In this document: positions 7,710 to 14,738 of the stretch, piece by piece
How the letters are laid out: each line of letters opens with the position of its first letter
How positions within the stretch are numbered: the stretch's first letter is position 1
Source of the DNA: Thermoflexus sp040289485
GTDB lineage: Bacteria > Chloroflexota > Anaerolineae > Thermoflexales > Thermoflexaceae
Reading direction: 5' to 3'
Length of the DNA stretch: 33,029 bases
Assembly: GCF_040289485.1 (NCBI RefSeq)
Contig: NZ_PSLG01000020.1
Location: 1 to 33,029 of the forward strand
Made by a program: the position numbers and the translations under genes
Notes under the pieces: generated by a model
The model's database searches: none
What the model was told of the DNA's origin: nothing
What the model saw: only the letters and a program-made list of their open reading frames with translations

Positions 7710-8279
7710 GTGTCGCGCGTAGGGAAAAAGCCCATCCCGATCCCCCCCGGGGTGCAGGTGCGCATCGAGGGGTCCACGGTGACGGTCACCGGGCCGAAGG
7801 GGACGCTTTCCCGGACGTTCCATCCCTCGATGCAGATCTCCCTGGAGGACGGCCATCTGGTGGTGCGCCGGCCCTCGGATGACCGTATGCACAAGGCCCT
7901 CCATGGGCTGACCCGGGCCTTGTTGGCGAACATGGTCGTGGGGGTCACCCAGGGCTTCCAGCAGCATCTCCGCATCGAGGGCGTGGGCTACCGGGCGGAG
8001 CCCATGGGGAAGGCCATCGTCCTTTACCTGGGCTACTCCCATCCCATCATCGTGGAGCCCCCGGAGGGGATCACCTTCGAGGTAAACACCCGCGATCGGA
8101 TCATCACGGTGTCGGGCATCGATAAGGAGCAGGTGGGCCAGGTGGCAGCCAAGATCCGCGCCCTGCGCCCGCCGGAGCCCTACAAGGGCAAGGGGATCCG
8201 TTACACCTACTGGAAGGGCGATCATTGGGAGGACGAGCCGATCCGCCGCAAGGCCGGGAAGGCCGGCAAGGCGAAATGA
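7710..8279 (+). CDS. rplF: 50S ribosomal protein L6
   Basis: 189 residues from a GTG start (SRVGKKPIPIPPGVQVRIEG), with GGAGGAGG upstream. Two tandem L6 folds are visible: residues about 1-80 and 83-160, the second containing GVGYRAEPMGKAIVLYLGYSHP. The tail has the L6 signature (PPEPYKGKGIRYTYWKGD, near PEPYKGKGIRY). It carries a lysine-rich end. L6 lies near the factor-binding site of the 50S. Confidence 0.96.
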   Translation: MSRVGKKPIPIPPGVQVRIEGSTVTVTGPKGTLSRTFHPSMQISLEDGHLVVRRPSDDRMHKALHGLTRALLANMVVGVTQGFQQHLRIEGVGYRAEPMGKAIVLYLGYSHPIIVEPPEGITFEVNTRDRIITVSGIDKEQVGQVAAKIRALRPPEPYKGKGIRYTYWKGDHWEDEPIRRKAGKAGKAK

Positions 8280-8287
8280 ACTTCTGA

Positions 8288-8309
8288 GGCCAGGGATATA
8301 ATCCTGGCC
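8288..8309 (+). other. Hairpin with a TATAAT loop between rplF and rplR
   Basis: GGCCAGG (8288-8294) pairs with CCTGGCC (8303-8309) as a perfect 7-bp stem. The 8-base loop GATATAAT contains TATAAT (8297-8302), identical to the sigma-A -10 consensus. A TTGACA-like -35 box at the right distance (about 8274-8279) is not present. The element may be an RNA stem-loop in the spc transcript, a -35-independent internal promoter for rplR onward, or neither. It ends about 5 bases before the rplR ribosome binding site. Confidence 0.4.
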
Positions 8310-8328
8310 CCCCAGGAGGCGCTTTCCG

Positions 8329-8697
8329 ATGAGTTGGGAGCACCCGCGAGACGAAGGGCGTCGACGTCGGCATCTGCGCGTCCGCAAGAAGGTCTTCGGG
8401 ACGCCGGAGCGGCCGAGGCTTTCGGTCTTCCGAAGCCTGAAGCATATCTACGCGCAGATCATCGACGACACCAAGGGGATCACCTTGGCGGCCGCCTCCA
8501 CCCTGGATCCGGCGCTGCGCGGGCAGTTGGATGGGCTGACCAAGACGGAGAAGGCCCGTCGGGTGGGGCAGTTGATCGCCCAACGGGCCCTGGCCAAGGG
8601 GATCCGCAAGGTGGTCTTCGACCGGGGCGGCTATAAATACCATGGCCGGGTGAAGGCCCTAGCCGAGGCCGCCCGCGAGGCCGGTCTGGAGTTCTAG
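8329..8697 (+). CDS. rplR: 50S ribosomal protein L18
   Basis: 122 residues. Blocks: RRRRHLRVRKKVFGTPERPRL (in part), SVFRSLKHIYAQIIDD, GQLIAQRALAKGIRKVVFDRGGYKYHGRVKALAE (in part) and the AREAGLEF end, all typical of L18. L18 binds 5S rRNA with L5 and L25. CCAGGAGGCG lies 10 bases upstream of the ATG. Confidence 0.97.
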   Translation: MSWEHPRDEGRRRRHLRVRKKVFGTPERPRLSVFRSLKHIYAQIIDDTKGITLAAASTLDPALRGQLDGLTKTEKARRVGQLIAQRALAKGIRKVVFDRGGYKYHGRVKALAEAAREAGLEF

Positions 8698-8744
8698 GCC
8701 CGCCGGTCCCCTCGGATCCGATCCCGAACGCCAGCGAGGTGACG

Positions 8745-9281
8745 ATGGCTGAGTTCCAAGAAATCCCTGTAGGGATGGAATATGAAGAGCGCATCGTGGA
8801 CATCGCCCGGGTGGCGAAGGTCCACAAAGGCGGGCGCTCGTTCTCCTTCCGGGTGGTCGCTGTGGTCGGCGATCGCCACGGCCGGGTGGGGGTCGGCATC
8901 GGGAAGGCCCGGGCGGTCCCCGAGGCCATGCGCAAGGCCACCGAGCGAGCCCGCCGCAACATGAAAAAGATCCCCCTCCTGGGCACCACCATTCCCCATC
9001 CGGTGGTGGTGAAGTTCGGGGCCACCCGGCTGGTTCTCAAGCCGGCTTCCCCCGGGACCGGCGTGATCGCCGCCGGCGGCGTGCGGGCCGTCCTGGAGGC
9101 GGCCGGGATCCGGGACGTGCTGACCAAGATCCTGGGGAGCACCAACCCGGTCAACGTGGTTTACGCCACAATGAAGGGGCTGGAGATGCTGCGCTCCCCG
9201 GAGGAGATCGCCCAGATCCGGGGCAAGCCTGTCGCGGAAGTCATGCCGCCATGGAGCCGGAAGCGCCATGAAGCCACATGA
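8745..9281 (+). CDS. rpsE: 30S ribosomal protein S5
   Basis: 178 residues from the ATG at 8745; a GTG two codons earlier (8739) is also open. The double-stranded RNA-binding-type N-domain contains RIVDIARVAKVHKGGRSFSF and VVGDRHGRVGVGIGKA, and the C-domain has GTGVIAAGGVRAVLEAAGI and KILGSTNPVNVVYAT. These are unambiguous S5 blocks. The visible GAGGTGA is only 2-3 bases from the ATG, so the exact start is less sure. The 3' end overlaps the rpmD start. Confidence 0.95.
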   Translation: MAEFQEIPVGMEYEERIVDIARVAKVHKGGRSFSFRVVAVVGDRHGRVGVGIGKARAVPEAMRKATERARRNMKKIPLLGTTIPHPVVVKFGATRLVLKPASPGTGVIAAGGVRAVLEAAGIRDVLTKILGSTNPVNVVYATMKGLEMLRSPEEIAQIRGKPVAEVMPPWSRKRHEAT

Positions 9282-9480
9282 GGGCATGCGAAGGCTGCGG
9301 ATCACACTGGTGCGTAGCCCCATCGGTTACTCCCAGCGGCAGCGGCGGACGCTGCGCACCCTGGGACTGCGCTATGTGAACGATGTAGTGGAATGGCCGG
9401 ACACGCCGGTGGTGCGAGGGATGCTGGATAAGGTCAGCCACCTGGTTCGGGTGGAGGAGGTGGAGCGTGAAGCTGCATGA
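9268..9480 (+). CDS. rpmD: 50S ribosomal protein L30
   Basis: 70 residues from the ATG at 9268, or 64 from the ATG at 9286 (MRRLRITLVRSPIGYSQRQ), which is closer to the usual L30 length of about 60. GGAAG at 9259-9263 fits the first start better than the short-spaced AGGG fits the second. The signature RITLVRSPIGYSQRQRRTLR followed by LGLRYVNDVVEWPDTP and RGMLDKVSHLVRVEE is clear. It overlaps rpsE by 14 bases and rplO by 14 bases, suggesting coupled translation of all three. Confidence 0.93.
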   Translation: MKPHEGMRRLRITLVRSPIGYSQRQRRTLRTLGLRYVNDVVEWPDTPVVRGMLDKVSHLVRVEEVEREAA

Positions 9481-9928
9481 ACTCAAGCCGGCGCCGGGAT
9501 CGAAGAAGGAGCGAAAGCGGGTGGGCCGGGGCCTGGGATCCGGCCACGGGACCTACGCCGGCCGGGGCCGGAAAGGCCAGAAGTCCCGCTCCGGGGACCG
9601 TAAGATGCCCCCGTACTTTGAGGGCGGGCGAACCCCTCTGGTCCGCCGCCTACCCAAGGCCCGAGGGGAAGGTTTCACCCTGGTGGAGAAGGTGGTTTAC
9701 CAGCCGGTGAACGTGGGGCAACTCACCCGCTTCCCCCCGCACAGCGAGGTGACCCCGCTGACCCTGGCCCAGGCCGGGCTGTTGCGGGACCCGGAGGAGC
9801 CGGTGGTGATCCTGGGGGATGGGGAGCTCGACCGCCCGCTGATCGTCAAGGCCCATCGGTTCTCCGCCTCAGCGCGGGCCAAGATTGAGGCCGCCGGCGG
9901 GCAGGCCATCGTTCTCGCCCGGGCCTGA
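9467..9928 (+). CDS. rplO: 50S ribosomal protein L15
   Basis: 153 residues from a GTG inside the rpmD end, with GGTGGAGGAGG 6-8 bases upstream. The glycine-rich N-terminal extension that penetrates the rRNA core is visible (KLHELKPAPGSKKERKR, then VGRGLGSGHGTYAGRGRKGQ, then FEGGRTPLVRRLPK). The globular C-terminal part ends with LIVKAHRFSASARAKIEAAGG. L15 precedes secY in nearly all spc operons, as here. Confidence 0.96.
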   Translation: MKLHELKPAPGSKKERKRVGRGLGSGHGTYAGRGRKGQKSRSGDRKMPPYFEGGRTPLVRRLPKARGEGFTLVEKVVYQPVNVGQLTRFPPHSEVTPLTLAQAGLLRDPEEPVVILGDGELDRPLIVKAHRFSASARAKIEAAGGQAIVLARA

Positions 9929-10012
9929 GAGGCAGCGAAGCCGCCCGGGACGCCGGGCCGGTGTGTGCTGACCTCCGGGCCAGTGTCTTTGGGGATTTTC
10001 TGAGGAGGGCCC

Positions 10013-11317
10013 ATGCTGGACGCGTTGCGGAACGCCTGGCATCTGCCGGATCTCCGGCGCAAGATCTTATATACTTTGCTCATCTTGGCCATCTACCGCC
10101 TGGCGGCCCACATCCCGGTGCCTGGGGTGGATCGGATGGCGTTGCAGCAACTCCTCCAGGGCACCACGGCCGCCGGCCAGCTCTACATTATCCTGGATCT
10201 GCTCTCGGGGGGCGCCATCGCCAACTTCTCGATCATGGCGATGGGGGTTTACCCATATGTCACGGCCTCCATCATCCTCCAGTTGCTGGTGCCGGTGATC
10301 CCGCAACTGGAACGGCTGGCCAAAGAGGGGGGCACGGAGGGCCGCCGCAAGATCGAGCAATACACTTATTTTCTGACCGTCCCCTTGGCGGCCCTTTACG
10401 CCATCGGCCAGGCCAACCTGCTCAGCGCGCCGGGCCGTGCGGTGCTGCCCAATTTCGGCTTCGCCCCTCACCAATTGCTCCCCACCTTCACGGTGATCTT
10501 GACCATGACGGCGGGGACCATGTTCGCCATCTGGCTGGGCCAGTTGATCACCGAGCAGGGGATCGGCAACGGGTTGTCCCTGATCATTTTCGGGGGGATC
10601 GTGGCCCGGGCGCCTTACAACCTGGCTCAGATCTGGACCAGCAACGGCACCCTGGGCATCCTGGCGTTCCTGGCCCTGACGGTGATCACGGTGGCCACCA
10701 TCGTGTTCATCCAGGAAGGCCAGCGGCGCATCCCGGTTCAGTATGGACGCCGGGTGCGGGGCCACCGCATCTACGGGGGCGGCAGCACGTACATCCCGTT
10801 GCGGGTCAACATGGCGGGGATGATCCCCCTTATCCTGGCCCAGTCCGTCCTGGCCTTCCCGGCCATCATCGCCCAGTTCTTCCAATATTCGAGCAATCCG
10901 ATCGTCGCCGGGGTGGCCAACACCATCGTCAGCGTCTTCTCAGGCTTCCACGACATCTACTGGCCGATGTATTTCATCACCGTGGTGGCTTTCACTTACT
11001 TTTACACCGACGTGATGCTGCAGCAGATGAACCTGGCAGACACCCTCCAGAAGCAAGGCGGGTTCATCCCGGGGATCCGGCCCGGGAAGGCCACGGAGCA
11101 ATACATCACCCGGATCTCCCGCCGCATCACGTTCGTGGGGGCGCTGTTCCTGGGCGTCCTGGCCATCCTGCCGTGGCCGGTCCGGGCCGTGTTGCAGACC
11201 AACGTGCTGCTCTTCAGCAGCGCGGCCCTCCTCATCGTCGTCGGCGTGGTCCTGGACACGATGCGGCAACTGGAGGCCCAGTTGGTGATGCGCCACTACG
11301 AAGGCTTCATCCGCTGA
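10013..11317 (+). CDS. secY: Protein translocase subunit SecY
   Basis: 434 residues, a standard SecY length, and rich in hydrophobic segments consistent with the ten-helix translocon channel. It begins DALRNAWHLPDLRRKILYTL, has IPVPGVD in the first periplasmic part, GVYPYVTASIILQLL in helix 2, and the cytosolic loops EGQRRIPVQYGRR and KQGGFIPGIRPGKATEQYI that bind SecA or the ribosome. It forms SecYEG; secE and secG are not in the window. AGGAGGG lies just before the ATG. The gap from rplO contains a small GCCCGG-GACG-CCGGGC hairpin (9943-9958). Confidence 0.98.
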   Translation: MLDALRNAWHLPDLRRKILYTLLILAIYRLAAHIPVPGVDRMALQQLLQGTTAAGQLYIILDLLSGGAIANFSIMAMGVYPYVTASIILQLLVPVIPQLERLAKEGGTEGRRKIEQYTYFLTVPLAALYAIGQANLLSAPGRAVLPNFGFAPHQLLPTFTVILTMTAGTMFAIWLGQLITEQGIGNGLSLIIFGGIVARAPYNLAQIWTSNGTLGILAFLALTVITVATIVFIQEGQRRIPVQYGRRVRGHRIYGGGSTYIPLRVNMAGMIPLILAQSVLAFPAIIAQFFQYSSNPIVAGVANTIVSVFSGFHDIYWPMYFITVVAFTYFYTDVMLQQMNLADTLQKQGGFIPGIRPGKATEQYITRISRRITFVGALFLGVLAILPWPVRAVLQTNVLLFSSAALLIVVGVVLDTMRQLEAQLVMRHYEGFIR

Positions 11318-11331
11318 GGGACGGCCGGCCC

Positions 11332-12000
11332 ATGCCCATCGATCTGGTGCTGTTGGGCCCTCCGGGAGCGGGGAAGGGGACCCAGGCGAAGATCCTCAGC
11401 CAGCGCCTGGGCATCCCGCATGTGGCCAGCGGCGATCTCTTCCGGGACCACCTGCATCGTCAGACGCCGCTGGGACAACTGGCCCGGCAGTACATGGACC
11501 GCGGGGAGCTGGTTCCGGACGATGTGACCATCGGCATGATCCGCGAGCGTCTGGAGCAGCCCGATTGTCGGGAGGGGGTGATCCTGGACGGGTTCCCCCG
11601 TACCCCGGCGCAGGCCCGTGCCTTGGATGACCTTCTGACGTCGATGGGGCGCTCGTTGACCGCGGTCCTCTACATCCGGGTGCGGGAGGATCTTCTGCTC
11701 CGGCGGCTGGCCGGCCGTTGGACCTGTCGGACGTGCGGGGCGGTTTATCATGTCGAGTTCAACCCGCCCCGCCTGCCGGGCCGTTGTGACCTGGACCGCG
11801 GCCCGCTGTACCAGCGGGAGGATGACACCGAGGAGGTCCAGCGCCGGCGGATCCAAGTCTACCAGGAGCAGACGGCGCCGCTGGTCTCGTTTTATCGGGA
11901 ACGGGGCTTGCTGGTGGAGATCGACGGGGAGCGGCCGATCCCCGAGGTGACCGAAGCCCTGATGCAGGCCATCGCGGTGCGGAGGGCGGTGGACGGATGA
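11332..12000 (+). CDS. adk: Adenylate kinase, zinc-type lid
   Basis: 222 residues. It catalyses ATP + AMP to 2 ADP. The P-loop GPPGAGKGT is at residues 9-17, followed by the AMP-site SGDLFRDH and DGFPRTPAQA. The long LID domain carries a metal site C132-x2-C135-x16-C152-x2-D155, the Cys3-Asp form seen in many Gram-positive and thermophilic adenylate kinases. The frame is open far upstream through secY, but homology starts at PIDLVLLGPPGAGKG. The stop overlaps the map start (ATGA at 11997-12000). The secY-adk-map order is conserved widely. Confidence 0.97.
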   Translation: MPIDLVLLGPPGAGKGTQAKILSQRLGIPHVASGDLFRDHLHRQTPLGQLARQYMDRGELVPDDVTIGMIRERLEQPDCREGVILDGFPRTPAQARALDDLLTSMGRSLTAVLYIRVREDLLLRRLAGRWTCRTCGAVYHVEFNPPRLPGRCDLDRGPLYQREDDTEEVQRRRIQVYQEQTAPLVSFYRERGLLVEIDGERPIPEVTEALMQAIAVRRAVDG

Positions 12001-12833
12001 GCGCACGGGTGGTGTCCCGGGCGGGCCGTCCCGTGGCCGGGATCCGGCTTAAGACGAAAGAGGAGCTGCGGCTGATGCGGGAGGCCGGCCGCATCGTGGC
12101 CGAGGTCCTCTCGGCCATGCGGACCATGGTCCAGCCCGGCGTCTCCACGGCGGAACTCGACCGCTGGGCCGAGGATTACATCCGCCGTCGGGGCGGGATC
12201 CCTGCCTTCAAGGGCTATCCCAGCATGAGGGATGAAGGAGGGCCACCGTATCCGGCCACCCTCTGCACGTCGGTCAATCACGTTCTGGTCCACGGGATCC
12301 CGGGCCCTTACCGCCTGAGGGAGGGCGACCTGATCAGCATCGACGTGGGGGTGAACTTCCGGGGCTATTACGCTGATGCCGCCATCACCCTGCCCGTCGG
12401 TCGGGTCTCGCCGGAGGCCCGGCGCTTGCTGGAGGTGACCGAGGCCGCGCTGTGGGCGGCCATCGCCCAGGCCCGGGCCGGGCGGCGCCTGGGCGACATC
12501 CAGTGGGCGATCCAGCACACCGTGGAGTCCCAGGGCTTCCAGGTGGCCCGCGAGTTCACCAGCCACGGTATCGGCCGGTCCCTCCACGAGCCCCCGTCCT
12601 TCATCAACCGGGGCCAGCCCGGTCGGGGCCTGGTGCTACGGCCTGGGATGACCTTGGCCATTGAGCCGATGGTGACGATGGGGGACTGGCGGACGCGCAT
12701 CCTGGAGGACGGATGGACGGTGGTGACGCTGGACGGCAGCCTGACCGCCCACTTTGAGCACACCATCGCCATCACCGAAGGGGACCCCATCATCTTGACC
12801 GCCGTGGAGGATGACCCGCGCCTGGGAGGCTAG
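11997..12833 (+). CDS. map: Methionine aminopeptidase, type I
   Basis: 278 residues. It removes the initiator methionine from nascent proteins. The dimetal site is complete: D116 (SIDVGV), D127 (YADAAIT), H190 (TSHGIGRSLHE), E223 (AIEPMV) and E254 (FEHTIAI), with the substrate-contacting H99 in VNHVLVHGIPG. No N-terminal zinc finger is present, but there is about a 20-residue basic N-terminal extension before the catalytic domain. It is coupled to adk by an ATGA overlap. It is normally followed by infA, which is missing here. Confidence 0.97.
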   Translation: MSARVVSRAGRPVAGIRLKTKEELRLMREAGRIVAEVLSAMRTMVQPGVSTAELDRWAEDYIRRRGGIPAFKGYPSMRDEGGPPYPATLCTSVNHVLVHGIPGPYRLREGDLISIDVGVNFRGYYADAAITLPVGRVSPEARRLLEVTEAALWAAIAQARAGRRLGDIQWAIQHTVESQGFQVAREFTSHGIGRSLHEPPSFINRGQPGRGLVLRPGMTLAIEPMVTMGDWRTRILEDGWTVVTLDGSLTAHFEHTIAITEGDPIILTAVEDDPRLGG

Positions 12834-12872
12834 GCGGGGGTCGTCCCGGAAGTGGAGGAATGGCGGTCATCC

Positions 12873-12881
12873 TGGTAAAAT
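12873..12881 (+). promoter_or_regulatory. Possible extended -10 promoter before rpmJ
   Basis: TGGTAAAAT at 12873-12881 resembles an extended -10 element (TGn followed by TAAAAT, 5 of 6 to TATAAT). The -35 position 17 bases further up is TGGAGG, a poor match (3 of 6). It lies in the 89-base map-rpmJ gap where infA would normally be, and could drive rpmJ-rpsM-rpsK-rpsD-rpoA independently of the upstream genes. Sequence-only call. Confidence 0.3.
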
Positions 12882-12922
12882 AAAGGCCTGTGCGATCCCA
12901 TGGAGGACCAACGGGGGGAAGG

Positions 12923-13036
12923 ATGAAGGTGACGCCCTCGGTGCGCAAGCGGTGCCCGAAGTGCAAGATCGTGCGGCGCAAGGGGATCGTCCGGGTGATC
13001 TGCGAGAACCCTAAGCACAAGCAGCGGCAGGGGTAG
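12923..13036 (+). CDS. rpmJ: 50S ribosomal protein L36
   Basis: 37 residues: KVTPSVRKRCPKCKIVRRK followed by GIVRVICENPKHKQRQG. The zinc site C11-x2-C14-x12-C27-x4-H32 is complete, so this is the C+ form. L36 is a late 50S assembly protein. GGGGGGAAGG precedes the ATG. The gene follows map directly, with no infA between them, and precedes rpsM as usual. Confidence 0.96.
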   Translation: MKVTPSVRKRCPKCKIVRRKGIVRVICENPKHKQRQG

Positions 13037-13100
13037 GTCGCCCCGGCGCCGCCGCGTTATGCAGTTCTGATCCAAGCCTCGGCCTCGGGGGGAGCGCAGG

Positions 13101-13490
13101 ATGGCACGGATCGCTGGTGTGGAGCTGCCCCGCGACAAGCGGGTCGAGATCGCCCTCACCTATATCTTCGGCATCGGGCGCTCGCTCGCCAAGAGGATCC
13201 TTCAGCAGACGGGTGTGAACCCGGACAAGCGGGTGAAGGACCTCACGGAGAGCGAGGTCAACCTGTTGCGGGAGACCATCGAGCGGAACTACAAGGTGGA
13301 GGGCGATCTGCGGCGGGAGATCGCCATGAACATCAAACGCCTGATCGACATCGGGTGCTACCGCGGCCTCCGCCACAAGATGAATCTGCCGGTGCGGGGG
13401 CAGCGCACGCGCACCAACGCCCGCACCCGCAAGGGGCCGCGGAAGACGGTGCCCGGCCGCGGCCGCAAGCGCGGCGCCAAGAAGAAGTGA
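13101..13490 (+). CDS. rpsM: 30S ribosomal protein S13
   Basis: 129 residues. It starts ARIAGVELPRDKRVEIALTY, includes the helix-two-turn-helix IFGIGRSLAKRILQQTGV, and ends with the S13 signature RGLRHKMNLPVRGQRTRTNARTRKGPR (seen in parts) and a basic tail. S13 contacts P-site tRNA and bridges to the 50S. GGGGGGAGCGCAGG precedes the ATG. Confidence 0.98.
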   Translation: MARIAGVELPRDKRVEIALTYIFGIGRSLAKRILQQTGVNPDKRVKDLTESEVNLLRETIERNYKVEGDLRREIAMNIKRLIDIGCYRGLRHKMNLPVRGQRTRTNARTRKGPRKTVPGRGRKRGAKKK

Positions 13491-13500
13491 TCGCGAACGC

Positions 13501-13539
13501 CCCGCCCCCGCGCGGGCCTGGGGGCGCGCCGGGGGCGGG
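13501..13539 (+). other. Strong GC hairpin between rpsM and rpsK
   Basis: CCCGCCCCCG (13501-13510) and CGGGGGCGGG (13530-13539) are perfect reverse complements, giving a 10-bp all-G/C stem around a 19-base loop that can itself fold (CGCG and GCGCGC segments). It fills most of the 85-base rpsM-rpsK gap. No T-run follows, so a standard terminator is unlikely. It may slow or process the transcript, insulate rpsK translation, or be a ribosomal-protein binding site; the function is not known from sequence. Confidence 0.6.
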
Positions 13540-13575
13540 ACCATCCGGATCGGACGACGAGGAGGGGGAAGACCG

Positions 13576-13962
13576 ATGGCGCGAGGATCCAAGGGAGGCC
13601 GCAAGGTCCGCAGGAACGTGACCCGGGCCCACGTCTACATCCACGCCACCTTCAACAACACCATCGTCACGGTGACCGATCCGAACGGGGACACGCTGAC
13701 GTGGGCCAGCGGTGGGACCATTGGATACAAAGGGTCCAAGAAGAGCACGCCCTACGCGGCCCGCCTGGCGGCCGAGCAGGTGGCCCGCAAGGCGATGGAC
13801 ATGGGGGTGCGGGAGATCGACGTCTTCATCAACGGCCCGGGGCCTGGCCGCGAGGCGGCCCTGCGGGCGCTGCACGCTATGGGTTTGAAGATCCGCTCGA
13901 TCACCGACGTGACGCCGATCCCCCACAACGGGTGCAAGCCGCCCTCCAAGCGCCGCGTGTGA
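13576..13962 (+). CDS. rpsK: 30S ribosomal protein S11
   Basis: 128 residues. Characteristic blocks: RAHVYIHATFNNTIVTVTDP, NGDTLTWASGGTIGYKGSKK, STPYAARLAAEQVARKAMD, INGPGPGREAALRAL and the tail TPIPHNGCKPPSKRRV. S11 lies on the 30S platform near the mRNA exit. GAGGAGGGGGAAG precedes the ATG. Confidence 0.98.
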   Translation: MARGSKGGRKVRRNVTRAHVYIHATFNNTIVTVTDPNGDTLTWASGGTIGYKGSKKSTPYAARLAAEQVARKAMDMGVREIDVFINGPGPGREAALRALHAMGLKIRSITDVTPIPHNGCKPPSKRRV

Positions 13963-14027
13963 GGGTGGGGAGGGGCTTCCCGCAAGGCTTGCGAGAGGTT
14001 TGAAGAGATACCTAGTGAGGAGGAACG

Positions 14028-14666
14028 ATGGCTCGCTATATCGGACCGGTTTGCCGGTTGTGCCGTCGAGAAGGGGAGAAGCTCTATCTGAAAGGGGAGC
14101 GCTGTTTCTCGCCCAAGTGCGCCATCGAGCGGCGCAACTATCCCCCGGGCCAGCACGGCCGGGAGTTGCAGTTCCGCCGGAGCCGCCCGTCGGATTACGG
14201 GCTGCAGTTGCGGGAGAAGCAGAAACTGCGGCGGATCTATGGGGTCCTGGAGCGCCAGTTCCGGCGCTACTTTGCCATCGCCCAGCGGGCCCGGGGGATG
14301 ACCGGCGCCCTGTTGTTGATCCTGCTGGAGCGCCGCCTGGACAACGTGGTCTATCGGCTGGGGTTCGCTTCCTCGCGGGCCCAGGCCCGGCAACTGGTCC
14401 GCCACGGCCATTTCGAGGTGAACGGGCGCAAGGTCGATATCCCGTCCTATTTGGTCAAGCCCGGGGACGTCATCCGGGTTCGGGACAGCAGCCGGGAGAA
14501 GGACTATTTCAAGGAGATCGCGGAGCGCCTGGAGGGGCACCGCCCGCCGCCGTGGCTGCAGCTGAACCCCCAGGACCTCTCCGGCCAGGTCTTGCGCCTG
14601 CCGGTGCGGGAGGAGATCGATACGCGGGTGCAGGAGCATCTGATCGTTGAGTTCTATTCGCGCTGA
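14028..14666 (+). CDS. rpsD: 30S ribosomal protein S4, zinc-binding form
   Basis: 212 residues. The N-terminal zinc-knuckle is visible as C9-x2-C12 and C26-x4-C31 (VCRLCRREGEKLYLKGERCF ... KCAIERR), so this is the C+ S4. It is followed by NYPPGQHGRELQFRRSRPSD and the S4 RNA-binding domain RLGFASSRAQARQLVRHGHF with VNGRKVDIPSYLVKPGDVI. S4 is a primary 16S binder and, in E. coli and Bacillus, an autorepressor. GGAGGAACG precedes the ATG. Confidence 0.97.
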   Translation: MARYIGPVCRLCRREGEKLYLKGERCFSPKCAIERRNYPPGQHGRELQFRRSRPSDYGLQLREKQKLRRIYGVLERQFRRYFAIAQRARGMTGALLLILLERRLDNVVYRLGFASSRAQARQLVRHGHFEVNGRKVDIPSYLVKPGDVIRVRDSSREKDYFKEIAERLEGHRPPPWLQLNPQDLSGQVLRLPVREEIDTRVQEHLIVEFYSR

Positions 14667-14689
14667 TCCTGACGGAGGGATCGACCACG

Positions 14690-14712
14690 GGGCCCGCCGG
14701 TTTCGGGGGCCC
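14690..14712 (+). other. Hairpin between rpsD and rpoA
   Basis: Two GGGCCC hexamers (14690-14695 and 14707-14712) can pair as a 6-bp stem with an 11-base loop in the 72-base rpsD-rpoA gap. No T-run follows. It ends 13 bases before the rpoA binding site AAAGGAGG. A transcript-processing or translation-insulating role is possible; nothing more can be said from sequence. Confidence 0.35.
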
Positions 14713-14738
14713 GGAGGGGATCCGCAAAGGAGGCCTTT

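Noticed and set aside
9961..11331. Extension of adk upstream to give a 679-codon protein
   Set aside because: The extra part is secY read in another frame; adenylate kinase homology starts at 11332.
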